Source: Luteimonas terrae (GTDB lineage Bacteria; Pseudomonadota; Gammaproteobacteria; Xanthomonadales; Xanthomonadaceae). Taken from it: a stretch of DNA of 64,000 nt. Shown piece by piece: positions 56,673 through 64,000 of the stretch. Numbering within the stretch: the stretch's first letter is position 1; each line of letters opens with the position of its first letter. The position numbers and the translations under genes were made by a program. The notes under the pieces were generated by a model that was given only the letters and a program-made list of their open reading frames with translations, had not been told where the DNA came from and searched no databases. The stretch covers positions 992,001 through 1,056,000 of the forward strand of contig NZ_SMTG01000002.1 in NCBI RefSeq assembly GCF_004358165.1. Reading direction: 5' to 3'.

Positions 56673-57547
56673 ACCAGCTCCCTCCGGCGCCCGAAGCGCA
56701 GCAGCAGCGTGGTCACGCCGAGGATGATCAGGAACAGCAGGAAGGCCACCGCCGACGCACGGCCGAGGTTCCACCACATGAAGCCTTCCTCGTACATGAA
56801 GTACAGCACGCTGACCGTGCTCTGCAGCGGATCGCCGCGGGTCATCACGTAGGGCTCGGCGAACAGCTGGAAATAGCCCGACACGGTGATCACCGCGACC
56901 ACCAGCAGCACCGGCCCGAGCATCGGCAGCGTCACGTGCAGGAACTGCTGCCAGCGCGAGGCGCCGTCGATGCGCGCGGCCTCGTAGAGGTCTTCGGGAA
57001 TCGCGGCCAGACCCGCGATGAAGATCACCATGTTGTAGCCGAAGTTCTTCCACACCGCGAACAGGATGATCGTCGGCATCGCCCAGGTCGGATCGCCCAG
57101 CCAGTCGATCGGCGCGATGCCGACGTGGCCCAGCGCCCAGTTCACCAGGCCGTAGCTGGTGTGGAACAGATAGCGCCAGATCACCGCCACCGCGACCAGC
57201 GTGGTCACCACGGGCGCGAACAGCGCGGTGCGGAACAGACCCTTGAAGCGCGCGACTTTGGCGTTGAGCAGCAGCGCCGCGCCCAGCGACACGCCGATCG
57301 ACAGCGGTACGCCGATGACCACGAAGTAGGCTGTGTTGCCCAGCGACTTCCAGAACAGCGGCGTCTGCAGCAGATCGAAATAGTTGCCCAGCGCGACGAA
57401 GCGCAGGTTCGACAGATCGGCCAGCGCGTAGAGATCGAAATCGGTCAGGCTCAGCAGCAGCGCCGAGGCGACCGGAATGCCGAAGAAGATGCCCAGAACG
57501 ATCAGCGCCGGGCCGGCGAAGATCCAGCCGGCGGTACTAGCGCGCAT
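56669..57547 (-). CDS. ABC sugar permease, MalF/UgpA type
   Basis: 292 residues, six predicted membrane helices (first at about 8-28, IFAGPALIVLGIFFGIPVAS). The EAA loop is DLYEAARIDGASRWQQFLHVTLP. It is the first inner-membrane subunit of the CUT1 importer. The start MRASTAGWI at 57547 lies inside the end of the binding-protein gene (11-nt overlap), so binding protein and permeases are co-translated. Its stop overlaps the next permease start. Confidence 0.9.
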   Translation of the reverse strand: MRASTAGWIFAGPALIVLGIFFGIPVASALLLSLTDFDLYALADLSNLRFVALGNYFDLLQTPLFWKSLGNTAYFVVIGVPLSIGVSLGAALLLNAKVARFKGLFRTALFAPVVTTLVAVAVIWRYLFHTSYGLVNWALGHVGIAPIDWLGDPTWAMPTIILFAVWKNFGYNMVIFIAGLAAIPEDLYEAARIDGASRWQQFLHVTLPMLGPVLLVVAVITVSGYFQLFAEPYVMTRGDPLQSTVSVLYFMYEEGFMWWNLGRASAVAFLLFLIILGVTTLLLRFGRRRELV

Positions 57548-58892
57548 GGGTCGCTCCCGTGTGCAGCGCGGTCGCAGGTGCGGCGCCCGCTTCCGCTTCG
57601 CGCTCGCGCACCCAACGGCGCTTTTCAAGCAGTGTGTCGACGCGCGCATCCAGATCGCGCAACGCCTGTTCCTGGGCCATGCCGCCGCGCACGACACGTT
57701 CGCTCATCAGGCGCATTTCCTGCACGATCCGCTCCCACTCCAGCACCTTGGGCGTCGGTTCGACGCGCTCGAGCTGGTCGCGGAATGCCTGCGCATACGG
57801 GTCCTCGCGCAGCTGCGGGAACTCCCAGGTGCTGCGGCGTGGCGGCAGGTTGCCGATCATCGCGTGGAAGCGCTGCTGGATGTCCGGACGCGACAGGAAT
57901 TCCATCAGCTGCCAGCTCGCTTCCTTGTTGGGCGAATCGCGGAACATCACCAGCGAGGTGCCGCCGGCAATGCCTGCGCCCGGCCCGTCGGGACCGGGCA
58001 GCGGCGCGGTGCCCCACTGGTCCTGCAGCTCGGCAGGCAACCGCGTGCGGAACTCGCGGATGTTCCAGGGACCGGACACGTAGAACGAGAAGAAGCCGCG
58101 GCCGAACTCGTCCCAGACGTTGGAGATCTGCGTCTCCGACATCTTCGGCGCCCAGCCCTTGTCGAACATGCCGGCATAGAAGCCGAGCGCGCGCTGGAAG
58201 CCGGGGCTGGAGAAATTGCCGCGGCTGTCGTCGTCGCGCAGCAGCGGATCGTCCTGCTGCAGGCCGAAGGACAGCAGCTGCTCGAACTCGTTGAGCGGCA
58301 GCATCACCGCGTAGCGGTCCGGACCGACGTGCGCCTTGACCGCCGCCATCGCGGTTTCCCATTCCTGCCACGTGCGGGGCAGCATGGTCACGCCGGCGGC
58401 GGCGAGGATGTCCTTGCGATAGAAGATCAGGCGCGTGTCGACGTACCAGGGCACGCCGAGCAGCGTGTCGTCGACGACGTTGGTGTGCCAGATGCCGGGG
58501 AAGTAATCCGCTTCGTCGATGACCGTCGAGCGGTCGACGCGCGACTGCAGCGGTTCCAGCGCGCCGAGCACCGCGAACTCCGGCACCCAGGTATTGCCGA
58601 GCTGGCAGATGTCCGGCAACGCGTCGGCCGCGAACGCGGTGAGCAGCTTCTCGTGCGCCGAGGTCCACGGAATCTGCTGGATCTCGACACGGATGCCGGG
58701 ATGTTGGGCCTCGAACTCCCGGACCAGTTCCGACACCACCTCGGCCTCGCGGCCCATCGCCCAGAAACGGACGACCGTCTGCTCGTCCCGCTTCGCGCAG
58801 GCGGCGAGCAGCGCGACGGCCAGCAGCAGGCAGATGACGCGCGCCGCCGCGGTGAAGCGGCGGGCGCGTGGCACGTGTCGGAATGCGTGCAA
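57537..58892 (-). CDS. ABC sugar-binding lipoprotein (SBP family 1)
   Basis: 451 residues from a TTG at 58892. TTG is preferred because a GGAG ribosome site lies 7 nt upstream and no ATG precedes the signal peptide; GTG at 58874 is the alternative. The signal peptide ends in a lipobox (AVALLAAC, Cys32), so the binding protein is membrane-anchored, less usual for a Gram-negative importer. The mature part has the SBP-1 features VVRFWAMGREAEVV, PWTSAHEKLLTAFA and GVPWYVDTRLIFYRKDIL. The gene starts 4 nt after the GH144-like gene. Confidence 0.88.
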   Translation of the reverse strand: MHAFRHVPRARRFTAAARVICLLLAVALLAACAKRDEQTVVRFWAMGREAEVVSELVREFEAQHPGIRVEIQQIPWTSAHEKLLTAFAADALPDICQLGNTWVPEFAVLGALEPLQSRVDRSTVIDEADYFPGIWHTNVVDDTLLGVPWYVDTRLIFYRKDILAAAGVTMLPRTWQEWETAMAAVKAHVGPDRYAVMLPLNEFEQLLSFGLQQDDPLLRDDDSRGNFSSPGFQRALGFYAGMFDKGWAPKMSETQISNVWDEFGRGFFSFYVSGPWNIREFRTRLPAELQDQWGTAPLPGPDGPGAGIAGGTSLVMFRDSPNKEASWQLMEFLSRPDIQQRFHAMIGNLPPRRSTWEFPQLREDPYAQAFRDQLERVEPTPKVLEWERIVQEMRLMSERVVRGGMAQEQALRDLDARVDTLLEKRRWVREREAEAGAAPATALHTGATHAR

Positions 58893-58901
58893 GCGCTTAC
58901 T
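58888..58901 (-). promoter_or_regulatory. LacI-operator-like palindrome at the binding-protein start
   Basis: On the plus strand TGCAAGCGCTTACT matches TGNAANCGNTTNCA except for the last base. It covers the GH144-like stop and the TTG start of the binding-protein gene, so it could be an internal operator or chance sequence. Confidence 0.4.
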
Positions 58902-60564
58902 CCGCCGGCACCGGATCGGACGCGCGGGCCGGCGCCGGGGCCGGTGCGCGCTCGTCGCGGTCGGCGTCCTGGTTGGCCGCGCGCGATTCGGCGATGCCCA
59001 TCGAACGCGCCATCGCCGCGTCGGCGTCCGGCGGACCCGAATCCTTGGGCTCGTCCTCGCCGGCCAGCCAGCCACCGGTGAAGCCGGCGCGCTCCAGACC
59101 CGCGCGGATGTACGGGTTCTTCTTCATCACGTTCCAGACGAAGTCGTTCCGGTAGTTCGAGATCATCGCCAGGATCGGGCCCTGGTCGATCGCGATGTAG
59201 TCGCTGGCCACCCAGCCCTTGCCCGGCACGATGCGGCCGGTCTTCAGCGGCACGTCCTCGTAGGTGAAGCTCGGGTTGAACGAGTCGAGGAAGCCGTAGC
59301 TCGAATAGAGGTAGTCACCGTAGCGGCGGTGCATCTCCTCGGTCGCGGGAATCACGATTTCCGGCGCGAACGCGATCGAGGCGACCGCCGCGGTCGGTGC
59401 GAGCGTGCCGTCGTCGAACGCGACGTCCAGACCCGCACCGCGGGCGCTGTAGTGGCGGAACTCGCGCTGCTCGCCGTTGAAATCCTGGTCGGTGCGCTGC
59501 GGACCATCGCTGGCGGTCAGACCCCAGACGTTCTCGCCGTAGTCCTTCCAGCCCATCGGGTTGTCGATGGCGTACTGGCGCTGCGCATAGGTCGCACGGC
59601 GGCTGTTCTCGAAGTAGTCGATGCCGCGGCGACGCATGTAATCGTCGCGGATGCCGCGGAAGTCGACCCACACATGCGTGTACTGGTGACCGAAATGCGG
59701 CGCGAAGCTCAGGTACTCCTGCCCGCGGAACACGCCCCAGGACTTGTCGTAGGTGCGCGTCCACACTTCCCAGGCTTCCGGCTCGACCGCATGCGTCGGC
59801 GAACCCAGCGCGAGGATGTAGACCAGCATCGCTTCGTCGTAGCCGGTCCAGTCGTGCTGGATGAAGCCGCTTTCAGGGTACCAGCCCATCGAGATCAGCG
59901 GCTTGCGCTGCTGCAGGAACGGCCAGCGCACGTTGCGATAGAGCTTGTCGGCCAGTTCGCGGATCTCGACCTCGCGCGGGTCGTCACGGTCGTAGTACGA
60001 CTGCGCGAACAGCACGCCCATCATCATCAGGCCGGTGTCGACACTCGACAGCTCAACCCACGGCTCGAAGCGGTGGCCGGTCTGCATGTCGATGAAGTGA
60101 TAGAAGAAGCCCTGATGACCGGCGGTGCCGGTCGCCTGCGGGCCCATCTTGACGTTGCTGAAGAACTTCAGCGTTGTCAGGGTGCGATCCACCGCCTGCG
60201 TGCGGCTGACCCAGCCGCGCTCGATGCCGATCGGATACGCGGTCAGCGCATAACCCACCGCGGCCACGCTCGAGAAGGGGCGCGAGGGAAAGCGGTCCGG
60301 TGTCAGCCCGTTGACCTCGTTGGTCGTGTCCCAGAAATACTGGAACGTGCGGCGCTCGATGTCGGCGAACAGCGGCGGCAGCTCCGGCGGTCCCTTTGCC
60401 TCTTCCTCGACGGGCGCAGCCACCTCGGGCACCTGCTCGATGGGGCCGGGCTTGGGCGGCGGCACCGCCGGTTCGGCGGGCTCCTGCTTGCCGCAGCCGG
60501 CCAGGAACAACGCGGCGAGCGCGACGAGAATCAGGAGTTGGAACGCACGGAGACGGGATTGCAT
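58897..60564 (-). CDS. GH144-like (glycoamylase-domain) lipoprotein, predicted endo-beta-1,2-glucanase
   Basis: 555 residues. Lipoprotein signal MQSRLRAFQLLILVALAALF with lipobox LAGC (Cys24) and Gly at +2. A Pro/Glu-rich linker (25-65) is followed by the catalytic domain: FADIERRTFQYFWDTTN, FPSRPFSSVAAVGYALTAYP, GFFYHFIDMQTG, SVDTGLMMMGVLFA, GYDEAMLVYILALGSP, and FAPHFGHQYTHVWVDFRGIRD. This is the PF10091 glycoamylase-like domain shared with GH144, whose characterised member cuts beta-1,2-glucan. A 55-residue disordered Ala/Asp/Pro tail ends the protein. The substrate is inferred from the family and the neighbours; automatic naming as glucoamylase would mislead. Confidence 0.8.
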   Translation of the reverse strand: MQSRLRAFQLLILVALAALFLAGCGKQEPAEPAVPPPKPGPIEQVPEVAAPVEEEAKGPPELPPLFADIERRTFQYFWDTTNEVNGLTPDRFPSRPFSSVAAVGYALTAYPIGIERGWVSRTQAVDRTLTTLKFFSNVKMGPQATGTAGHQGFFYHFIDMQTGHRFEPWVELSSVDTGLMMMGVLFAQSYYDRDDPREVEIRELADKLYRNVRWPFLQQRKPLISMGWYPESGFIQHDWTGYDEAMLVYILALGSPTHAVEPEAWEVWTRTYDKSWGVFRGQEYLSFAPHFGHQYTHVWVDFRGIRDDYMRRRGIDYFENSRRATYAQRQYAIDNPMGWKDYGENVWGLTASDGPQRTDQDFNGEQREFRHYSARGAGLDVAFDDGTLAPTAAVASIAFAPEIVIPATEEMHRRYGDYLYSSYGFLDSFNPSFTYEDVPLKTGRIVPGKGWVASDYIAIDQGPILAMISNYRNDFVWNVMKKNPYIRAGLERAGFTGGWLAGEDEPKDSGPPDADAAMARSMGIAESRAANQDADRDERAPAPAPARASDPVPAE

Positions 60565-60583
60565 CGTGAAGAAAACCTCGCGG

Positions 60584-60609
60584 TGAAATCGTTTACAGCG
60601 GTGAGTATA
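60584..60609 (-). promoter_or_regulatory. LacI-type operator and -10 box before the GH144-like gene
   Basis: TGAAATCGTTTACA (60584-60597) fits TGNAANCGNTTNCA at every fixed position. On the minus strand a TATACT box (60604-60609) lies 6 nt upstream of it, so the operator would cover the transcription start. The ATG follows 19 nt after the operator. The arrangement mirrors the one at zwf. Confidence 0.72.
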
Positions 60610-60640
60610 AAACTGCCGATGCCCCGAGAGGCACCGGCAG
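60606..60640 (-). terminator. Rho-independent terminator of the TonB receptor gene
   Basis: Minus-strand CTGCCGGTGCC pairs with GGCATCGGCAG and is followed by TTTTAT. It lies 10 nt after the receptor stop and overlaps the -10 of the next promoter. Confidence 0.75.
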
Positions 60641-60649
60641 CGGGGTGTA

Positions 60650-63616
60650 TTACCAGTTGATACCGAAGGACAGCTTGAAGGTACGGGTCGGCAGACGGAT
60701 CGCGTTGCTGTGCTGGCCGAAGTTCGCGCTGGTCCAGTCGTCGTTGTAACCATCCCAGTTGTAGCGGTTGGTCACGTTCAGCACGTCGGCGCGGACACGG
60801 AAACTGATGTCCTCGCTGGCCTGCCAGACCTTCTGCGCGGCCAGATCGAGCTGCAGATGACCGAAGGTGCCGTCAGGCTTGTACCAGTCGAAGAACGGCG
60901 CATCGCCGCTCCGGTTCACGCCGACACGCTGGCGCTGGCTTTCCAGCGTGAGCTTGCCCGAGTAGGTGACGCCCCAGGGACCGTCCCAGATGCCGGTCGT
61001 GACGAAGCGATGCTCCGGCACCTGCGACACGGGCAGATACCCGTAATAGCCCGCGTACGGCCAGTCGAAGATGCCCGCACCGTCCTCGTTCGAGTTCCGC
61101 TCGGCATCGGTGTAGGTGTAGGCCATCGTGACACCCCATCCCGACGCATTCGTATACGGCTTGTCGAACTTCGCCAGCAACGTGTTGGTGCGCGTCTCCA
61201 GCCCGTTGTCGAGCAGCACCAAGCGGCCGAACGGCGCGTCGTAATTCCACGGCGGCCCGAAGTTGGTACCCGGCTCGAAGAAGCTGCCATCCGGCCGGCG
61301 ATTGCCCAGCCGGACCGACAGACCGTCACGGCTGCGGATGTGCGCGACCGCGACTTCGCTGGTCCATGTGGTCTCACCGAAATCCCAGGCGTTGCGGATG
61401 CCCAGGCTGAACTGGTCGGAGTACGGCACCTTCAGATCGTTGTTGATCAGGTAGAACTCGCGCGACACCTGGCCGGAGGCGACCAGCGCATCGAGACCCG
61501 CATCGGTGAAGTACGCCGGATCCCAGTCGACGCAGCCGCCGAGGTTGCGGCACTCGCCGTCGATGTCGGTGAACCACACGCGGTACGGCGAGGCGTACGA
61601 CGTGGTCTGCTCTTCCTTCTGCAGGTTGGTGAACAGGTTGCGGTCGTAGGACCGGCCTGCACCACCGAACAGTACGTGGCGCTGGTCGCCGCCGAAGTCG
61701 TAGGAGAAGCCCAGACGCGGCTGCCAGGCGCCCTTGTAGGCGCTGCGGTTGCTGCCGTTGCTGATGTAGTTCTCGACGTCGATGTCGGAGTTCTGCAGGT
61801 TCGGCCAGGCGCGCAGATTGGCCGCGAGATCGGCCGGCGTGACGTAATCCTCGTAGGCCGGCGTGCTCTCGTAGTCGTAGCGCACACCCAGGTTGAGGGT
61901 CAGGTGCTCGTTGAGCTCCCAGTCGTCCTGCACGTAGATGCCGATCTGCTTGTTGTCCGAACTGGTCACGCCACCGACTGTCCCGGCGATCGGACGACCG
62001 AACTCGACGCGGTAAGGCTGGTCGATGCTCTGGTTGATGTCGTAATAGAACTGCGGATTGGTGAAGTTGCGCTCGGTCGACAACAGATCGACCTGCTTGA
62101 ACTTCACGCCCATCTTCAGCGTGTGGCCTTCCCAGCCGTTGAAGGTCAGGTCGTTCTGGAAGGACCAGCCCTTCTGCCCCTTGTCCTGGTTGCCCGAACC
62201 CGGACCGGAGCTGACGACGTTGGCGATGTTCTCGCGGAAACCGGTGGTGTCGCCGAAGTCGGATACGGTCAGGATGTAGCCGTTGCCGCCGACAAGTGGC
62301 GCCTGCACCCACGCAGAATCCTCGTAGGTCACGTGCATGTCGTTGAGCCAGCGCTCGCCGCTGTACTGCCAGCGCAGGTCGTAGCGGCTGACGTCGTTGT
62401 CGATGAAGCTCGCGCGATCGACGGTGAAGGCGCCATCGTTGCGGATGGTTTCCTCCTCGCGACGCAGCTGCGTCGACAGTTCGACCAGATTGAAGTCGTC
62501 GACCTGCCAGCTCAGCTTGCCGAAATACATGTCCTGCTTGAACGGCGAGTTGCTGGGGCCAATCCCTGCGATCAGATCGGCAGGCACGTCACCCACGTCG
62601 TAGCGGCTGTCGGCGAGCAGCTCGAGGGTCTTGGGCGTCATGTACTCCTTCGCCTCGTAGGCGACGAAGAAGTGCAGCTTGTCCTCGATGATCGGGCCAC
62701 CGAAGCTGGCACCGTACTGCTCCTCCTTCGAATCGACCTTGTTGCCGCTGGCGAGCTCGGCCGGCGTGCGCGCGCGCCATTCGCTGGCCGTGCGATCCCA
62801 GAAGAAGCTGCCTTCGAATTCGTTGGTGCCGCTGCGGGTCGCAGCGACGATGGCAGCCGAACTGATCTGGTCGAACTCGGCCTTGTAGTTCGAGGTGATG
62901 ACCTTGTACTCGCCGATCGCCGACTGTGGGAACGGGTTGCCGCGGCTCGAATCCTGGCCCGGCACGCCGCCCGGCAGCGTGTAGCTCTTCTGGCCAACGC
63001 CGTCGATGAAGACGTTGATGTTGTTGGCCGACTGGCCACCCGAACGCAGCTTGCTGTTTCCGTTCGAATCCTGCTGGAAAACCATGCCCGGCACGGTGTC
63101 GGCAAAGGCGAGGAAGTTGCGCGTGCCCTGCGGCAGCGATTCGATCTGCTTCTGCGACACGTAGGTCGCAACTTCGGACGTGCGGCTCTCGACCAGCGCC
63201 GCGGCGGTGACAGTCACGGTATCGAGATCCTGCGCCTCACCCGCGGGCGCGGCTTCGGCAACACCACCCACGCCGAGATTGAGCGTTGCGGTCTGACCGA
63301 CTGCGATCGTCACGGTCTGCGACGAACTCTGCCCGTTCGCGTCGACCTGCAGGCGATACGTTCCCGGCGGAAGGCCGGCGAGGTTGTAATTGCCGTTGCC
63401 CGTGACCTGCACCGCGCGCGTGAGCCCCGTTGCGGTATTGACCGCGGTCACGCGAGCGTCGGTTGCAGGCGCGGAATCGACCATGACCTGGCCACGGATC
63501 GTGCCGGCGGTGGACTGTGCGAGCAGCGTCGGCGCAGCCATCGCCAGGCAGCTTCCCAGCGCAATGCTGAGCAATGAGCGCGAAAATGCGCGCGGACGGG
63601 GGGAAAAAGGTGTCAT
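60650..63616 (-). CDS. TonB-dependent receptor, Oar/CarboxypepD-regulatory type
   Basis: 988 residues. Signal peptide ends at PTLLA-QSTA. Residues about 38-120 are a carboxypeptidase-regulatory beta-sandwich (GTIRGQVMVDSAPATDARVT, GLPPGTYRLQVDANG). A plug domain follows (ESLPQGTRNFLAFADTVPG, NNINVFIDG), then a 22-strand-type barrel ending in the aromatic C-terminus FKLSFGINW. It drives energised uptake across the outer membrane. Start MTPFSPRPRAFSRSLLS is used; 55 upstream codons are rejected. Its terminator separates it from the GH144-like gene, so it has its own promoter in 63617-63842, where no operator was found. Confidence 0.9.
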   Translation of the reverse strand: MTPFSPRPRAFSRSLLSIALGSCLAMAAPTLLAQSTAGTIRGQVMVDSAPATDARVTAVNTATGLTRAVQVTGNGNYNLAGLPPGTYRLQVDANGQSSSQTVTIAVGQTATLNLGVGGVAEAAPAGEAQDLDTVTVTAAALVESRTSEVATYVSQKQIESLPQGTRNFLAFADTVPGMVFQQDSNGNSKLRSGGQSANNINVFIDGVGQKSYTLPGGVPGQDSSRGNPFPQSAIGEYKVITSNYKAEFDQISSAAIVAATRSGTNEFEGSFFWDRTASEWRARTPAELASGNKVDSKEEQYGASFGGPIIEDKLHFFVAYEAKEYMTPKTLELLADSRYDVGDVPADLIAGIGPSNSPFKQDMYFGKLSWQVDDFNLVELSTQLRREEETIRNDGAFTVDRASFIDNDVSRYDLRWQYSGERWLNDMHVTYEDSAWVQAPLVGGNGYILTVSDFGDTTGFRENIANVVSSGPGSGNQDKGQKGWSFQNDLTFNGWEGHTLKMGVKFKQVDLLSTERNFTNPQFYYDINQSIDQPYRVEFGRPIAGTVGGVTSSDNKQIGIYVQDDWELNEHLTLNLGVRYDYESTPAYEDYVTPADLAANLRAWPNLQNSDIDVENYISNGSNRSAYKGAWQPRLGFSYDFGGDQRHVLFGGAGRSYDRNLFTNLQKEEQTTSYASPYRVWFTDIDGECRNLGGCVDWDPAYFTDAGLDALVASGQVSREFYLINNDLKVPYSDQFSLGIRNAWDFGETTWTSEVAVAHIRSRDGLSVRLGNRRPDGSFFEPGTNFGPPWNYDAPFGRLVLLDNGLETRTNTLLAKFDKPYTNASGWGVTMAYTYTDAERNSNEDGAGIFDWPYAGYYGYLPVSQVPEHRFVTTGIWDGPWGVTYSGKLTLESQRQRVGVNRSGDAPFFDWYKPDGTFGHLQLDLAAQKVWQASEDISFRVRADVLNVTNRYNWDGYNDDWTSANFGQHSNAIRLPTRTFKLSFGINW

Positions 63617-63842
63617 GTCGTCGGTCTCTATCTTCAGGGGATGTTTGTACGGACGGCATTCCCGCCATCCTGTGCACCACTGCAGCTGCAGCAACGCGGT
63701 TGCGTCATCTCGAACGTCCGTCGGAGGGGCGCATCCATCGAGCCGACACGCGACGACGCCCGCGCCCCCCTGCGCGCACAAGCGTCTTCGGTATCGGACT
63801 TGATGTCATGCAACCCCTCCCAAGGTGCCGACGGCGACCCGG

Positions 63843-64000
63843 TCATGGCCGGGTCGACGGCTCTCCACTGGACGTCAGCGATGCGGCAGAGCCGCTCGAA
63901 TCACGGATCACGAGCGCGGGTTCGAGCAGGACGGACTGTGTGGTGGGGTCCGTGCGCCCGGATGCTTCGATCTCCAGCAACGCCTTCAACGCGCGTGCGC
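63843..64000 (-). CDS. LacI-family transcriptional regulator (3' part only)
   Basis: The last 52 residues are in the window; the rest lies beyond the right edge. The visible part reads ARALKALLEIEASGRTDPTT then [20 protein letters not shown]. This is the C-terminal end of the LacI/GalR ligand-binding domain, where Q-x-V-L-L-E/P-x-L-V-I-R-x-S is the usual final strand. It is followed by a 12-residue tail and TGA (63843-63845). Being next to the TonB receptor and within reach of several LacI-type operators, it is the likely regulator of the sugar locus (inference). Confidence 0.8.
   Translation of the reverse strand, partial: ARALKALLEIEASGRTDPTTQSVLLEPALVIRDSSGSAASLTSSGEPSTRP

Noticed and set aside
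58897-60564. Glucoamylase acting on starch
   Set aside because: The domain name of PF10091 is misleading; the sequence fits the GH144 group and not GH15.
60710-63577. Plus-strand frame opposite the TonB receptor
   Set aside because: Antisense shadow; the receptor frame has signal peptide, plug and barrel end.
63691-63703. GCAACGCGGTTGC upstream of the TonB receptor as a fourth LacI operator
   Set aside because: The palindrome has an odd centre (five bases between AA and TT rather than four) and does not fit TGNAANCGNTTNCA.

Overview
The window is GC-rich chromosomal DNA that is almost completely filled with genes. It looks like a member of the Lysobacteraceae (Xanthomonadaceae), close to Luteimonas or Lysobacter. 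The reasons are the order smc-zipA-ligA-epmA, mtnA next to gyrA, a GyrA with glutamine at position 83 (as known from Stenotrophomonas), an Entner-Doudoroff operon beside a TonB-receptor/LacI sugar locus, and REP-like palindromes between genes. No rRNA, tRNA, CRISPR array, insertion sequence or prophage was seen.

Left part (1-18 kb): the end of a DUF2884-like gene, fumC, purB, a DUF3060 lipoprotein overlapping a VOC protein, a RoxA-type ribosomal oxygenase overlapping a GNAT-fusion acetyltransferase, and the 2-oxoglutarate dehydrogenase operon sucA-sucB-lpdA, which ends in a clear terminator. Then come a LOG-family gene, a small GIY-YIG protein, a YhdH-type reductase, a PilH-like response regulator, a cbpA/hsp20 chaperone pair and a peroxiredoxin.

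Middle (18-40 kb): the yfhM-pbpC pair (alpha-2-macroglobulin lipoprotein with intact thioester, plus PBP1C), gyrA, mtnA, then a 970-bp gene-free island made of two large inverted copies of one repeat, then epmA, ligA, a decayed VOC gene, zipA and smc. mtnA and ligA both carry a TACAAT box only 6-7 nt before their ATG, which suggests leaderless transcripts.

Right part (39-64 kb): a carbohydrate locus. An orphan MalK/UgpC-type ATPase diverges from zwf-glk-pgl-edd-eda (glucose to pyruvate and glyceraldehyde-3-phosphate). Next are a secreted discoidin protein with a predicted alpha/alpha barrel, a GH3 beta-glucosidase, a lipoprotein paralog of the discoidin enzyme, two ABC sugar permeases, a lipoprotein solute-binding protein, a GH144-like lipoprotein and a large TonB-dependent receptor. 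The 3' end of a LacI-family regulator lies at the right edge. Three perfect LacI-type operators (TGNAANCGNTTNCA) sit upstream of zwf, the first discoidin enzyme and the GH144-like gene, and a fourth near-match lies at the binding-protein start. Inference: extracellular or periplasmic glucan, possibly beta-1,2-glucan, is bound and cut at the cell surface, imported by the TonB receptor and ABC transporter, and burned through the Entner-Doudoroff route under one LacI regulator. The discoidin paralogs may represent an unassigned glycoside hydrolase family and are the best candidate for new biology here.
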